Source: Thermohalobaculum sp039033215
Lineage (GTDB): Bacteria; Pseudomonadota; Alphaproteobacteria; Rhodobacterales; Rhodobacteraceae
DNA length: 22,496 nucleotides
Assembly (NCBI GenBank): GCA_039033215.1
Contig: JBCCDA010000076.1
Span: 1 to 22,496 of the forward strand
Reading direction: 5' to 3'
Part shown: positions 1 to 8,865 of the stretch, piece by piece
Layout of the letters: each line of letters starts with the position of its first letter
Numbering within the stretch: the stretch's first letter is position 1
The notes under the pieces: model-generated
What the model was told of the DNA's origin: nothing
Seen by the model: the letters and a program-made list of their open reading frames with translations, nothing else
Databases searched by the model: none
Made by a program: the position numbers and the translations under genes

Positions 1-186
1 GCGGAGCTTTTCGGGCCCGCGCCCGCCCCCCTGGCTCGCCTTCGCGGCAAGACGCGGGTGCGGCTGCTGATCAAGGCGCCGAAGGGCGTTCCGTTGCAGC
101 AGGCGATCAAGGAATGGCGGGCGGCCGTGAAGATCCCCTCGGCCGTCATGGTCCAGATCGACATCGACCCGCAGTCCTTCCTCTAG
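1..186 (+). CDS. priA: Primosomal protein N' (PriA helicase), C-terminal fragment
   Basis: The frame is open from the first base and gives 61 residues before a TAG at 184-186, so only the C-terminus is present. The peptide starts AELFGPAPAPLARLRGKTRV and ends IDIDPQSFL. This matches the C-terminal domain of PriA, in which a GPAPAPxxRLRG segment is followed by a strand that reads RLLIKAP, and the protein closes with a D-P-x-x-F-L type end. PriA is the DNA helicase that reloads the replisome at collapsed forks; the helicase and zinc-binding parts lie outside the window. PriA upstream of atpH is, as I recall, a common arrangement in Rhodobacteraceae. The identification rests on a short tail but the motif is distinctive. 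Confidence 0.85.
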   Translation, partial: AELFGPAPAPLARLRGKTRVRLLIKAPKGVPLQQAIKEWRAAVKIPSAVMVQIDIDPQSFL

Positions 187-194
187 GCGATCCG

Positions 195-235
195 GCCTGC
201 AGGCGACCCGGCGCAAGATCCGGGTGGCGGCAGGC
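195..235 (+). terminator. Stem-loop after priA, possible terminator
   Basis: GCCTGC at 195-200 pairs with GCAGGC at 230-235, and inside it ACCCGG at 206-211 pairs with CCGGGT at 220-225 around an 8-base loop. The two helices are separated by a small internal loop. It begins nine bases after the priA stop. No T-run follows, so this is a candidate terminator or transcript-end structure and not a textbook intrinsic terminator. Confidence 0.35.
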
Positions 236-279
236 GTCCGCATCACGTCACGTGGGGGCATCCAACAGAGGAGAGCCCG

Positions 280-765
280 ATGCCCGACGTTACCTTCAAA
301 CCCCTGCCGACCGAGATCGTTCGCGCCTACCAGAACGGCGCAACCGACGCCAACGGCCTGCCGCCCGAGCGCGCGGTGTCGGAAGGCGCCGGGAACCCCT
401 GCCGGCACTGCCTCACATACATCCCCGAGGGCGCGCCCATGCTGATCCTTGCGCATCGCCCGTTCGATGCGCCGCAGCCTTATGCCGAAACCGGTCCCAT
501 CTTCGTCTGTGCCGAGCGCTGCGAGGCTTGGGACGGCGATGGATTGCCTCCGATGTTCAAGCCCGCTGCCGCCGAGGCCCGGTTGCTCAAAGGCTACTCG
601 CCGGAGGATCGCATTGTGTACGGTCTGGGCCGCATCGTGCCACCAGGCGAAATCCCCGAGGCCGCTGAGGACATGCTGGCAGACCCGAGGGTGGCCTATG
701 TCCACGTCCGGTCCTCGACCAACAATTGCTACTCCTGCCGGATTGACCGCGACATGCCGGGTTGA
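280..765 (+). CDS. DUF1203-type cysteine-rich protein of unknown function
   Basis: A 161-residue soluble protein without signal peptide or membrane segment. It fits the DUF1203 family: an N-terminal stretch with R-x-x-x-G-A-x-D-A-N-G (residues about 16-25), a PCRHCL motif near residues 45-50, and a GPIF-x-C-x-x-x-C stretch near 74-82. Near the C-terminus VHVRSS is followed by NNCYSCRI. Six cysteines fall in three pairs (CRHC, CAERC, CYSC), which suggests metal binding or redox chemistry; that is inference, as the family function is not known to me. The ATG has a good ribosome site, AGAGGAGAG, about eight bases upstream. It stands alone between priA and the atp operon, with 93 bases before it and 207 after. 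Confidence 0.75.
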   Translation: MPDVTFKPLPTEIVRAYQNGATDANGLPPERAVSEGAGNPCRHCLTYIPEGAPMLILAHRPFDAPQPYAETGPIFVCAERCEAWDGDGLPPMFKPAAAEARLLKGYSPEDRIVYGLGRIVPPGEIPEAAEDMLADPRVAYVHVRSSTNNCYSCRIDRDMPG

Positions 766-829
766 CCGCCCTGGGTGCGCGCTTGCGCCGCGGTCTGCAG
801 CCTTCACAAGCGGCAATCGAGCGATCAAA

Positions 830-850
830 CCCCTCGGCGTCGCCGGGGGG
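830..850 (+). other. GC-rich hairpin upstream of the atp operon
   Basis: Bases 830-837 (CCCCTCGG) pair with 843-850 (CCGGGGGG), with one G-T wobble, around a five-base loop. It sits 64 bases after the DUF1203 stop and about 120 bases before atpH. It lacks a following T-run. It may end the DUF1203 transcript or shape the atp leader. Confidence 0.3.
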
Positions 851-852
851 CG

Positions 853-881
853 TTGCAGGCTGATGATTCCCATGTTAACGG
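853..881 (+). promoter_or_regulatory. Weak candidate promoter for the atp operon
   Basis: TTGCAG at 853-858 and TAACGG at 876-881 are 17 bases apart, the correct spacing for a housekeeping promoter, but only TTG and TA match the consensus well. The 207-base gap is where the operon promoter should lie. Proposed only as the best-spaced pair seen. Confidence 0.2.
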
Positions 882-972
882 CTCCCCGCAACGCGGATCG
901 CTCTGGTCCGCGCCTATGAACATGTGCGCCGCGGTGATGGCCGTGCTGCACCAGGACAGGGGCTGATAGAAC

Positions 973-1544
973 GTGGCATCTTCGAGTTCCTCCGACGCAC
1001 AGGTTGCCGAGCGCTACGCAACCGCCCTTTTCGAGCTTGCGAACGAGAGCGGACAACTCAACATGGCCGAAGGCGCGTTGACCGCGCTTCGCGACACGTT
1101 CGAGGCAAGCCCGGAGCTGGCAGAAACGCTCAGGAACCCGGCCTTCACGCGCGCCGACAAGAGGGCTGTCATGGCCCGCGTCGCCGAGACCATATCGGGC
1201 GCAGGCGGTGGCTGGGCCACGTTCGACGGCTTCCTCGGAGCCCTGGAATCGCACGGCCGCTTCGCGGTCCTGCCGAAGATCTGCGAGCAGTTCGTGCAGC
1301 TGATGGCCGAACACCGCGGCGAGGTGCGCGCTCAGGTGACGGCGGCGATGCCGCTCTCCGACACCCAGATCAACGCGCTGGCATCGAACATCCAGTCCGC
1401 TGTCGGCGGCACCGTGAAGCTCGACATCACGATCGACCCCTCGCTGATCGGCGGTCTGATCGTGCGCGTCGGCTCCAAGATGATTGACAGCTCGATCCGC
1501 TCGAAGCTGTCCAACCTGCAAACCGTAATGAGAGAGGTCGGCTG

Positions 1545-1545
<1 letters not shown>
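973..1545 (+). CDS. atpH: ATP synthase F1 subunit delta
   Basis: A 190-residue protein that begins at GTG (973) and has the delta/OSCP signature A-E-R-Y-A-T-A-L-F-E-L-A at residues 11-22. The C-terminus, with LIGGLIVRVG followed by M-I-D-S-S-I-R-S-K-L, is the typical closing segment. Delta sits on top of the F1 head and links it to the peripheral stalk. No in-frame ATG precedes the conserved region, and the GTG has only a modest GGACAGGGG ribosome site about 11 bases upstream. The TGA stop overlaps the atpA ATG by one base, so atpA is probably translationally coupled. First gene of the five-gene F1 operon. Confidence 0.95.
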
Positions 1546-3113
<1,568 letters not shown>

Positions 3114-3128
3114 TAGGGACGCCACGGC

Positions 3129-4001
3129 ATGCCAAGCCTCAAGGACCTGAAGACGCGGATCGACTCGGTCAAGTCGACCCGCAAGATCACCTCGGCCATG
3201 AAGATGGTGGCCGCGGCAAAGCTTCGCCGTGCGCAGGAGGCCGCCGAGGCCGCCCGCCCCTATGCGGAGCGTATGGATACGGTGCTGGGCAACCTCGCCC
3301 GGGCCGCCGCCAACTCGCCATCGGCGCCGAAGCTGCTGGCTGGCAGTGGCGGCGACCAGGTGCATCTGCTGGTGGTTGCGACCTCTGAACGCGGCCTCTG
3401 CGGCGGCTTCAACTCGGTCATCGTGCGCAAGGTGCGCGAGGACATCAACACGCTGCTGCGCCAGGGCAAGACGGTGAAGATCCTGACTGTCGGCAAGAAG
3501 GGCCGCGAGCAGCTGCGCCGTGACCACGGCGACAAGATGGTCGATCATGTCGACATCTCCGGGATCAAGGTGATGGGCTACGACACGGCAGCCAAGATCG
3601 GCGCCGATCTGGTGGCGCGCTTCGATGCGGGCGAGTTCGATGTCGCGACGCTCTACTTCAACAAGTTCGAGACCGTGCTGACACAGATCCCGACGGGCCT
3701 GCAGCTTATCCCGGCCACCTTCGAGGAAGCCGAGGACGACGCCTCGATCAACTACGAGTACGAGCCGGAGGAGGAGGAGATCCTCGCCGATCTGCTGCCG
3801 CGCAACGTCGCCACCCAGGTCTTCCGCGGCCTGCTGGAGAACGGTGCGTCCGAGCAGGGCAGCCGGATGACGGCGATGGATAACGCCACACGCAACGCCG
3901 GCGAGATGATCGAGCGGCTGACGATCCAGTACAACCGCTCGCGTCAGGCAGCGATCACCAACGAGCTTATCGAGATTATTTCGGGCGCCGAGGCGCTTTA
4001 G
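3129..4001 (+). CDS. atpG: ATP synthase F1 subunit gamma
   Basis: A 290-residue protein, the usual length for the rotor shaft. The N-terminal coiled coil contains ITSAMKMVAAAKLRRAQ (about residues 21-37), and the C-terminal coiled coil reads MTAMDNATRNAGEMIERL and then R-Q-A-A-I-T-N-E-L-I-E-I-I-S-G-A. SERGLCGGFN near residue 90 is the family signature of the globular domain. Gamma turns inside the alpha/beta ring and couples proton flow to catalysis. Fifteen bases separate it from atpA and 12 from atpD, so it is co-transcribed. Confidence 0.98.
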   Translation: MPSLKDLKTRIDSVKSTRKITSAMKMVAAAKLRRAQEAAEAARPYAERMDTVLGNLARAAANSPSAPKLLAGSGGDQVHLLVVATSERGLCGGFNSVIVRKVREDINTLLRQGKTVKILTVGKKGREQLRRDHGDKMVDHVDISGIKVMGYDTAAKIGADLVARFDAGEFDVATLYFNKFETVLTQIPTGLQLIPATFEEAEDDASINYEYEPEEEEILADLLPRNVATQVFRGLLENGASEQGSRMTAMDNATRNAGEMIERLTIQYNRSRQAAITNELIEIISGAEAL

Positions 4002-4013
4002 AAGGAGAGAGAG

Positions 4014-5435
4014 ATGGCCGCAACGGGCAAGATCACTCAGGTTATCGGCGCCGTCGTCGACGTGCAGTTCGAAGATCACCTGCCGGCAATCCTGAACGCG
4101 CTGGAGACCCAGAACCACGGCAACCGGCTGGTGCTGGAAGTGGCCCAGCACCTCGGCGAGAACACCGTGCGCACGATCGCCATGGATGCCTCCGAAGGGC
4201 TGGTCCGTGGCCAGCCGGTGACCGATACCGGCAAGCCGATCGCGGTGCCTGTTGGCGACGCGACGCTGGGGCGCATCCTGAACGTGGTCGGCGAGCCGAT
4301 CGATGAAGGCGGCCCGGTCGATGCGACCGAGACGCGCCCGATCCATGCACCTGCCCCCCAGTTCGTCGAGCAGTCGACGGAGTCGGAAGTGCTGGTGACC
4401 GGCATCAAGGTCGTCGACCTGCTGGCGCCTTACGCCAAGGGCGGCAAGATCGGCCTCTTCGGCGGTGCCGGTGTCGGCAAGACCGTTTTGATCATGGAGC
4501 TGATCAACAACATCGCCAAGGTGCACTCGGGCTACTCCGTGTTCGCCGGGGTGGGAGAGCGGACCCGCGAGGGCAACGATCTCTACCACGAGATGATCGA
4601 GTCCAACGTGATCAAGCCGGACAACCTGTCCGAGAGCCAGGTGGCGCTGGTCTACGGCCAGATGAACGAGCCCCCGGGCGCGCGTGCCCGCGTGGCGTTG
4701 ACCGGCCTGACGCTGGCCGAGCAGTTCCGCGACCAGTCCGGGACCGATGTGCTGTTCTTTGTGGACAACATCTTCCGCTTCACGCAGGCGGGCTCCGAGG
4801 TGTCGGCGCTTCTGGGCCGTATCCCCTCGGCGGTGGGCTACCAGCCGACGCTGGCCACCGACATGGGCGCGATGCAGGAGCGGATCACCTCGACCCGCCA
4901 GGGCTCGATCACGTCGATCCAGGCCGTCTACGTGCCAGCGGATGACCTGACCGATCCCGCACCCGCCACGACCTTCGCCCACCTGGACGCCACGACGGTT
5001 CTTAGCCGCGCGATCTCGGAGCTGGGCATCTACCCGGCCGTGGATCCGCTGGACAGCACCTCGCGCCTGATGGACCCCGCCATTCTCGGCGAGGAGCACT
5101 ACCAGGTGGCCCGTGACGTGCAGGGCGTGCTGCAACGCTACAAGGCGCTGCAGGACATCATCGCGATCCTCGGGATGGACGAGCTCTCGGAAGAGGACAA
5201 GCTGACCGTGGCCCGCGCCCGGAAGATCCAGCGCTTCCTCAGCCAGCCGTTCGACGTCGCCAAGGTCTTCACCGGCTTCGACGGCGTGCAGGTCCCGCTC
5301 GAGAAGACGATTGCGTCCTTCAAGGGCGTCGTCGCGGGTGAGTACGATCACCTGCCCGAGGCCGCCTTCTACATGGTCGGGGACATCGACGAAGCGGTGG
5401 CCAAGGCCCAGAAGATGGCCGCTGAGGCGGCCTAG
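4014..5435 (+). CDS. atpD: ATP synthase F1 subunit beta
   Basis: A 473-residue catalytic subunit. It has Walker A GGAGVGKT at residues 150-157, the GERTREG segment that holds the catalytic glutamate, and the Walker B region LFFVDNIFRFTQAGSEVSAL. GRIPSAVGYQPTLATDMG and an intact DELSEED loop follow. It performs ATP synthesis or hydrolysis at the alpha/beta interfaces. The ribosome site AAGGAGAGAGAG is the strongest in the operon, which agrees with a need for three copies per complex. The 54 bases to atpC contain a REP-like palindrome. A long open frame on the opposite strand here is a codon-bias artefact. Confidence 0.98.
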   Translation: MAATGKITQVIGAVVDVQFEDHLPAILNALETQNHGNRLVLEVAQHLGENTVRTIAMDASEGLVRGQPVTDTGKPIAVPVGDATLGRILNVVGEPIDEGGPVDATETRPIHAPAPQFVEQSTESEVLVTGIKVVDLLAPYAKGGKIGLFGGAGVGKTVLIMELINNIAKVHSGYSVFAGVGERTREGNDLYHEMIESNVIKPDNLSESQVALVYGQMNEPPGARARVALTGLTLAEQFRDQSGTDVLFFVDNIFRFTQAGSEVSALLGRIPSAVGYQPTLATDMGAMQERITSTRQGSITSIQAVYVPADDLTDPAPATTFAHLDATTVLSRAISELGIYPAVDPLDSTSRLMDPAILGEEHYQVARDVQGVLQRYKALQDIIAILGMDELSEEDKLTVARARKIQRFLSQPFDVAKVFTGFDGVQVPLEKTIASFKGVVAGEYDHLPEAAFYMVGDIDEAVAKAQKMAAEAA

Positions 5436-5448
5436 TCGGGACAAGGGT

Positions 5449-5470
5449 AGGGTGGGTTTTCAACCCACCT
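5449..5470. repeat. REP-like palindrome between atpD and atpC
   Basis: GGTGGGTT at 5451-5458 and AACCCACC at 5462-5469 form a perfect 8-bp stem with a three-base loop, preceded by GTA-G. The head GTAGGGTGGG and the palindromic core resemble extragenic palindromes scattered through many proteobacterial genomes. It starts 14 bases after the atpD stop and ends 20 bases before the atpC ATG. In the mRNA it would form a stable hairpin inside the operon. Only one copy is present in this window. Confidence 0.65.
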
Positions 5471-5489
5471 GCCGCGCAAGGAGACGGCC

Positions 5490-5882
5490 ATGGCCGACAC
5501 ATTGACGTTTGAGCTGGTGAGCCCGGAGAAGAAGCTCGCCTCGGCAGATGCCGAAGCGGTGACCATCCCCGGCATGCAGGGTGACCTGACCGCCATGGCC
5601 GACCACGCGCCGTTCCTGACGACGCTGCGGCCCGGCTATGTGGTCATCCGCAACGGCGCCTCCGAGGAGCGGTTCTTCGTGACCGGCGGTTTTGCCGAGA
5701 TCTCCGACAATACGGTCTCGGTCCTGGCCGAGATGGCGCTGGCCGATGCGGATGTGACGTCGGAGTGGTTGGATGCCCGTATCGCCGAAGCCGAGAAATC
5801 GGTCGAGGATGCCGGCGAAGATCGGATCCAGCTCGAGCGTCAGCGCCTGGCGGACCTGCAGACACTGCGCACCGCTGCCTGA
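5490..5882 (+). CDS. atpC: ATP synthase F1 subunit epsilon
   Basis: A 130-residue protein with the N-terminal beta-sandwich of epsilon: TFELVSPEKKLASADAEAVTIPG at residues 5-27, then MADHAPFLTTLRPG, and FFVTGGFAEISDNTVSVLAE. The C-terminal helical part (about residues 90-130) is short and charged. Epsilon binds gamma and the c-ring and can inhibit ATP hydrolysis. The ATG follows AAGGAGACGGCC, a good ribosome site independent of atpD. It is the last gene of the operon and faces the convergent rppH with only 33 bases between the stops, with no clear T-tailed terminator. Confidence 0.97.
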   Translation: MADTLTFELVSPEKKLASADAEAVTIPGMQGDLTAMADHAPFLTTLRPGYVVIRNGASEERFFVTGGFAEISDNTVSVLAEMALADADVTSEWLDARIAEAEKSVEDAGEDRIQLERQRLADLQTLRTAA

Positions 5883-5915
5883 GCCGTCACGCCAACAGTC
5901 TGAGCACCTGCGGCG

Positions 5916-6428
5916 TCAGCGCACCAGGTCAGCGAACTCGTCGAAGACCATCGAGTAGGTGTCGCGCTTGAACGGCACGATCCGATCTATCAGCTCGGCA
6001 TACGGCATCCAGGCCCAGCAGCGGAACTCCGGCTCGTCCCCGTCGATCCGGACTGCGTCGTCCGGGCCCTCGTAGCGCAGCGCGAACCACCGCTGCGTCT
6101 GACCCCGATAGCGACCGCCCCAGAGCTTGGGGATCAGGGTGCGTGGCAGCTCGTAGGGCAGCCACACCGTGCTTTCGCGCAGGACGGTGACGCTGTCCGA
6201 CGGCAGGCCCGTTTCTTCGGTCAGCTCGCGCAACGCTGCCTCGCGCGGGCTTTCACCCTCGTCGATGCCACCTTGCGGCATCTGCCAGGCGCCGCCGGGG
6301 TTGTCGATTCGCTGACCCGCGAAGACGTCGCCGTCGCCGTTCAGCAGCATGAGTCCAACGCAGGGCCGGTAGGGCAGGCGGGCGATGTCCGCATCCGTCA
6401 GCGTCATCGCCCGCATCCGATCGGTCAC
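5916..6428 (-). CDS. rppH: RNA pyrophosphohydrolase, Nudix family
   Basis: A 170-residue protein with the RppH N-terminus IARLPYRPCVGLMLLN and a full Nudix box at about residues 53-75, in which the catalytic RELTEETGL is intact. The later segment with Q-T-Q-R-W-F-A-L-R-Y is also typical. RppH removes pyrophosphate from the 5' end of mRNA or splits dinucleoside polyphosphates. The start is uncertain. GTG at 6428 overlaps the ctpA stop (GTGA), but AGGAG sits almost on it. ATG at 6416 has AGGAG at 11 bases, and ATG at 6407 gives the length closest to relatives. It ends the minus-strand chain gpmI-envC-ctpA-rppH and is translationally coupled. Confidence 0.93.
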   Translation of the reverse strand: MTDRMRAMTLTDADIARLPYRPCVGLMLLNGDGDVFAGQRIDNPGGAWQMPQGGIDEGESPREAALRELTEETGLPSDSVTVLRESTVWLPYELPRTLIPKLWGGRYRGQTQRWFALRYEGPDDAVRIDGDEPEFRCWAWMPYAELIDRIVPFKRDTYSMVFDEFADLVR

Positions 6429-7738
6429 TCCTGGCTGGTCTCGTAGATGGCAAGACCGGCCAGCAGATCCAGCGCATAGGCGAGCTGGAAGTCCTCGGAC
6501 CGCAGTTGCGCCGTCTTCTCGTGGCGCGCCCGCTCGGCGTCGAGCTGTTCCTGCTCGTCGGGGGTGAGCTGGTTCTGCAGGCTGCCCCGCAGATCGGCCT
6601 CGGACCGCGAGCGGCCGTTGGGCTCGGCATCCGCATCCGTCACCCGGCGCTCCTCGACCAGGATGTCGGGCTCGATGCCCAGCGCCTGGATCGACCGGCC
6701 GGACGGCGTGAAGTACCGCGCCGTGGTCAGCTTCATCGCGCCCTTCTCACCCAGCCGCATCACGGTCTGGACCGAGCCCTTGCCGAAGGACTTGGCGCCC
6801 AGGATGATCGCGCGCCGCTGGTCCTGAAGGGCGCCGGCCACGATCTCGGAGGCAGAGGCGGAGCCTTCGTTGATCAGCACCACGATCGGCAGCCCGGCCG
6901 TCAGATCGCCCGGCCGCGCGTTCACACGGTCGGCTTCCTCGAGGTCGCGCCCGCGGGTCGAGACGATCTCGCCCGAATCGAGGAATGCATCGGACACCGC
7001 GATCGCCTGGCTGAGCAGCCCGCCCGGGTTGTTGCGTAGATCGACCACATAGCCCTTGATCTTCTCTTCGCCGATCTCGCCGCGCATCTCTTCGATGGCC
7101 GCTTCCAGGTTGTCGTAGGTCTGTTCGTTGAAGGTCGTGATGCGCAGCACCGCGATGTCGCCCTCGGCCCGGGCCCGCACGGCGCGGATCTTGATCGTAT
7201 CGCGCGTGATCGTGACGTCGAAGGGCTCTTCGGCGCCTTCGCGCACGATGGTGATCACGATGTCGGACCCGACGGGACCGCGCATCCGGTCGACCGCCTC
7301 GGAGAGGCTGAGGCCCAGAACCGACTCGCCGTCGATGTTGGTCACGAGATCGCCCGCCTCGAGACCGGCGTTGGCCGCCGGTGTCTCGTCGATGGGTGCC
7401 ACGACCTTGACGAAGCCGTTCTCCATCGTGACTTCGATGCCCAGCCCGCCGAACTCGCCGCGGGTCTGCTCGCGCATGTCCTGGAAGTTCTTCGGCGGCA
7501 GGTAGGCCGAGTGCGGATCGAGCGAGGTCAGCATGCCCTCGATCGCCGCTTCGATCAGCTTCTGCTCATCGACGTCCTCGACATAGGATGTACGAACACG
7601 CTCGAAAATCTCCCCAAAGAGATCCAGGTATTCGTATGTGTTGCGGGGATCGCTCTGGGCGACCGAGTTGCCCACCAGCATGGGGACGCTCGCACCGATT
7701 GCCGTGCCCGCAAGGAGGGCCAAGAGTGTCTTGCGCAT
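6425..7738 (-). CDS. ctpA: Carboxy-terminal processing protease, S41A family
   Basis: A 437-residue exported serine protease. The start ATG at 7738 lies in TAATG, overlapping the stop of the upstream gene, with GGAGGAAA 11 bases before it. It gives a signal peptide MRKTLLALLAGTAIGASV directly. An upstream in-frame ATG would add 11 residues and has no ribosome site. A PDZ domain covers about residues 93-175. The catalytic serine lies in EGSASASEI (about S295) and the lysine in KSFGKGSVQ (about K320), 25 residues apart as in known members. These periplasmic proteases trim C-termini of envelope proteins, including cell-wall hydrolases and their adaptors. Its coupling to an EnvC-like activator supports such a role, by inference. 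Confidence 0.95.
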   Translation of the reverse strand: MRKTLLALLAGTAIGASVPMLVGNSVAQSDPRNTYEYLDLFGEIFERVRTSYVEDVDEQKLIEAAIEGMLTSLDPHSAYLPPKNFQDMREQTRGEFGGLGIEVTMENGFVKVVAPIDETPAANAGLEAGDLVTNIDGESVLGLSLSEAVDRMRGPVGSDIVITIVREGAEEPFDVTITRDTIKIRAVRARAEGDIAVLRITTFNEQTYDNLEAAIEEMRGEIGEEKIKGYVVDLRNNPGGLLSQAIAVSDAFLDSGEIVSTRGRDLEEADRVNARPGDLTAGLPIVVLINEGSASASEIVAGALQDQRRAIILGAKSFGKGSVQTVMRLGEKGAMKLTTARYFTPSGRSIQALGIEPDILVEERRVTDADAEPNGRSRSEADLRGSLQNQLTPDEQEQLDAERARHEKTAQLRSEDFQLAYALDLLAGLAIYETSQE

Positions 7739-8865
7739 TATCCGCCATTTCCTCCAGTCAGATCGAACCAAGGCGCCGGGTCCACTGCCGCGCCACCACG
7801 TCTTAGCTCCATATAGAGCCTTTCAACACCGATAGCATCACGATCGGTTGTAGCTTCAAGTAAAAAGTCGTCCGAAGAGGGAACTGGTCCCCCCAGATCG
7901 CCCAGCGGTTCGCCCGCAAGCACGGCCTCACCGACGGTCAGGTCAGTGCTGCCGAGGCCTGCAAGCACGATCAGCGTACCCTCTTCGGGTTCCAGGACCA
8001 CCACCAGATCGTAATCAATCAGGGGTCCCGCATAGCGCACGGTGCCGTCCCAGGGCGCGCGGACCTGCGCGAAGGCCGGCGCCTCGAAGGTCAGCCCCTG
8101 GCCGGGGCGATCCCACGGGTCCGGCTCGCCGAAGGTTGCTGTCAGGTTTCCCTGGACGGGCAGGGGGATCAGCCCCTTGGCTTCCGAAAAGCTCACCAGC
8201 GGCGAGGGCCCTGAGAGGGCCGCACCCTCCAGGCTCGCCGTCAGATCGCCCAGCCCCGTCGCCCGGCGGGCCGCGGCCTCCGCTTGGGCCCGCAGTTCGG
8301 CACGGGGTGCTATCTGCCCTTCACGCCTGCTGCGAAGGGCCGCCGCCGTCTGGCTGCGCAGATCCTGGAGCGAGGCCAACGCGCCGCGCGCCTCGATACG
8401 TGCCGCTTCCTGCATGGCGCGGATCTCCGACAGGGCGGTTGCCTGGTCACGTAGCCCGACGATCCGTGCCTCGAGCGCGGGCTGGATCTCGGCCATCAGG
8501 CCGGCGCCGCGCATCGCCCGCACGGGGCCGCCGGGAAAGGCCATCAGGGCCGACCGGGGTGCCCGCGTCAGCGATTGCAGTGCCGCGAGCACCTCCTCGA
8601 CCCTGGCGCTGTCCTCGACAATCTGGCGCGAGAGCTGCGCCTCACGGGCGGCCATCTCCCGAAGTCCCTTGCGATAGGCGGCAAGGGCTACCTCGTGCGC
8701 CTCGACCGCCCGTCCCAGCGCCGCCAGACGATCACGTCCCGACTTCGCGCCGGACAGTGCCTGAGCCGCCTTTTCCAACGCGATCGCCGCCCGTTCGATG
8801 GCCGGGCTCTCCGCCGCAGCAGGTCCCGCGAGCAGGGCTGCCAGAAGAAGTGCGGGGGTTCTCAA
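7738..8865 (-). CDS. EnvC-like murein hydrolase activator with degenerate LytM domain
   Basis: About 375 residues. I place the start at TTG (8865), which overlaps the gpmI stop as TTGA, has TGAGG eight bases upstream, and gives the signal peptide MRTPALLLAALLAGPAAAES. Residues about 20-215 are rich in A, R, E and L, with a long coiled-coil pattern. A LytM/M23-like domain follows from about residue 250 (NLTATFGEPDPW and then RAPWDGTVRYAGP). The zinc ligands of active M23 peptidases are missing: the HxxxD position reads GLTFEAP, and the H-x-H position reads LIVLAGLG. This is the condition of EnvC, which activates N-acetylmuramyl-L-alanine amidases at the septum and does not cut peptidoglycan itself. 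The position between gpmI and ctpA is, from memory, usual in the family's relatives. Confidence 0.85.
   Translation of the reverse strand: MRTPALLLAALLAGPAAAESPAIERAAIALEKAAQALSGAKSGRDRLAALGRAVEAHEVALAAYRKGLREMAAREAQLSRQIVEDSARVEEVLAALQSLTRAPRSALMAFPGGPVRAMRGAGLMAEIQPALEARIVGLRDQATALSEIRAMQEAARIEARGALASLQDLRSQTAAALRSRREGQIAPRAELRAQAEAAARRATGLGDLTASLEGAALSGPSPLVSFSEAKGLIPLPVQGNLTATFGEPDPWDRPGQGLTFEAPAFAQVRAPWDGTVRYAGPLIDYDLVVVLEPEEGTLIVLAGLGSTDLTVGEAVLAGEPLGDLGGPVPSSDDFLLEATTDRDAIGVERLYMELRRGGAAVDPAPWFDLTGGNGG

Noticed and set aside
114..668. A 184-codon plus-strand frame overlapping the DUF1203 gene
   Set aside because: It overlaps priA and the DUF1203 gene in another frame, is arginine-rich, and has no ribosome site.
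775..966. Small frame just before atpH, possible leader peptide
   Set aside because: Starts without ribosome site and has no regulatory structure linked to it; the region is better described as the atp upstream gap.
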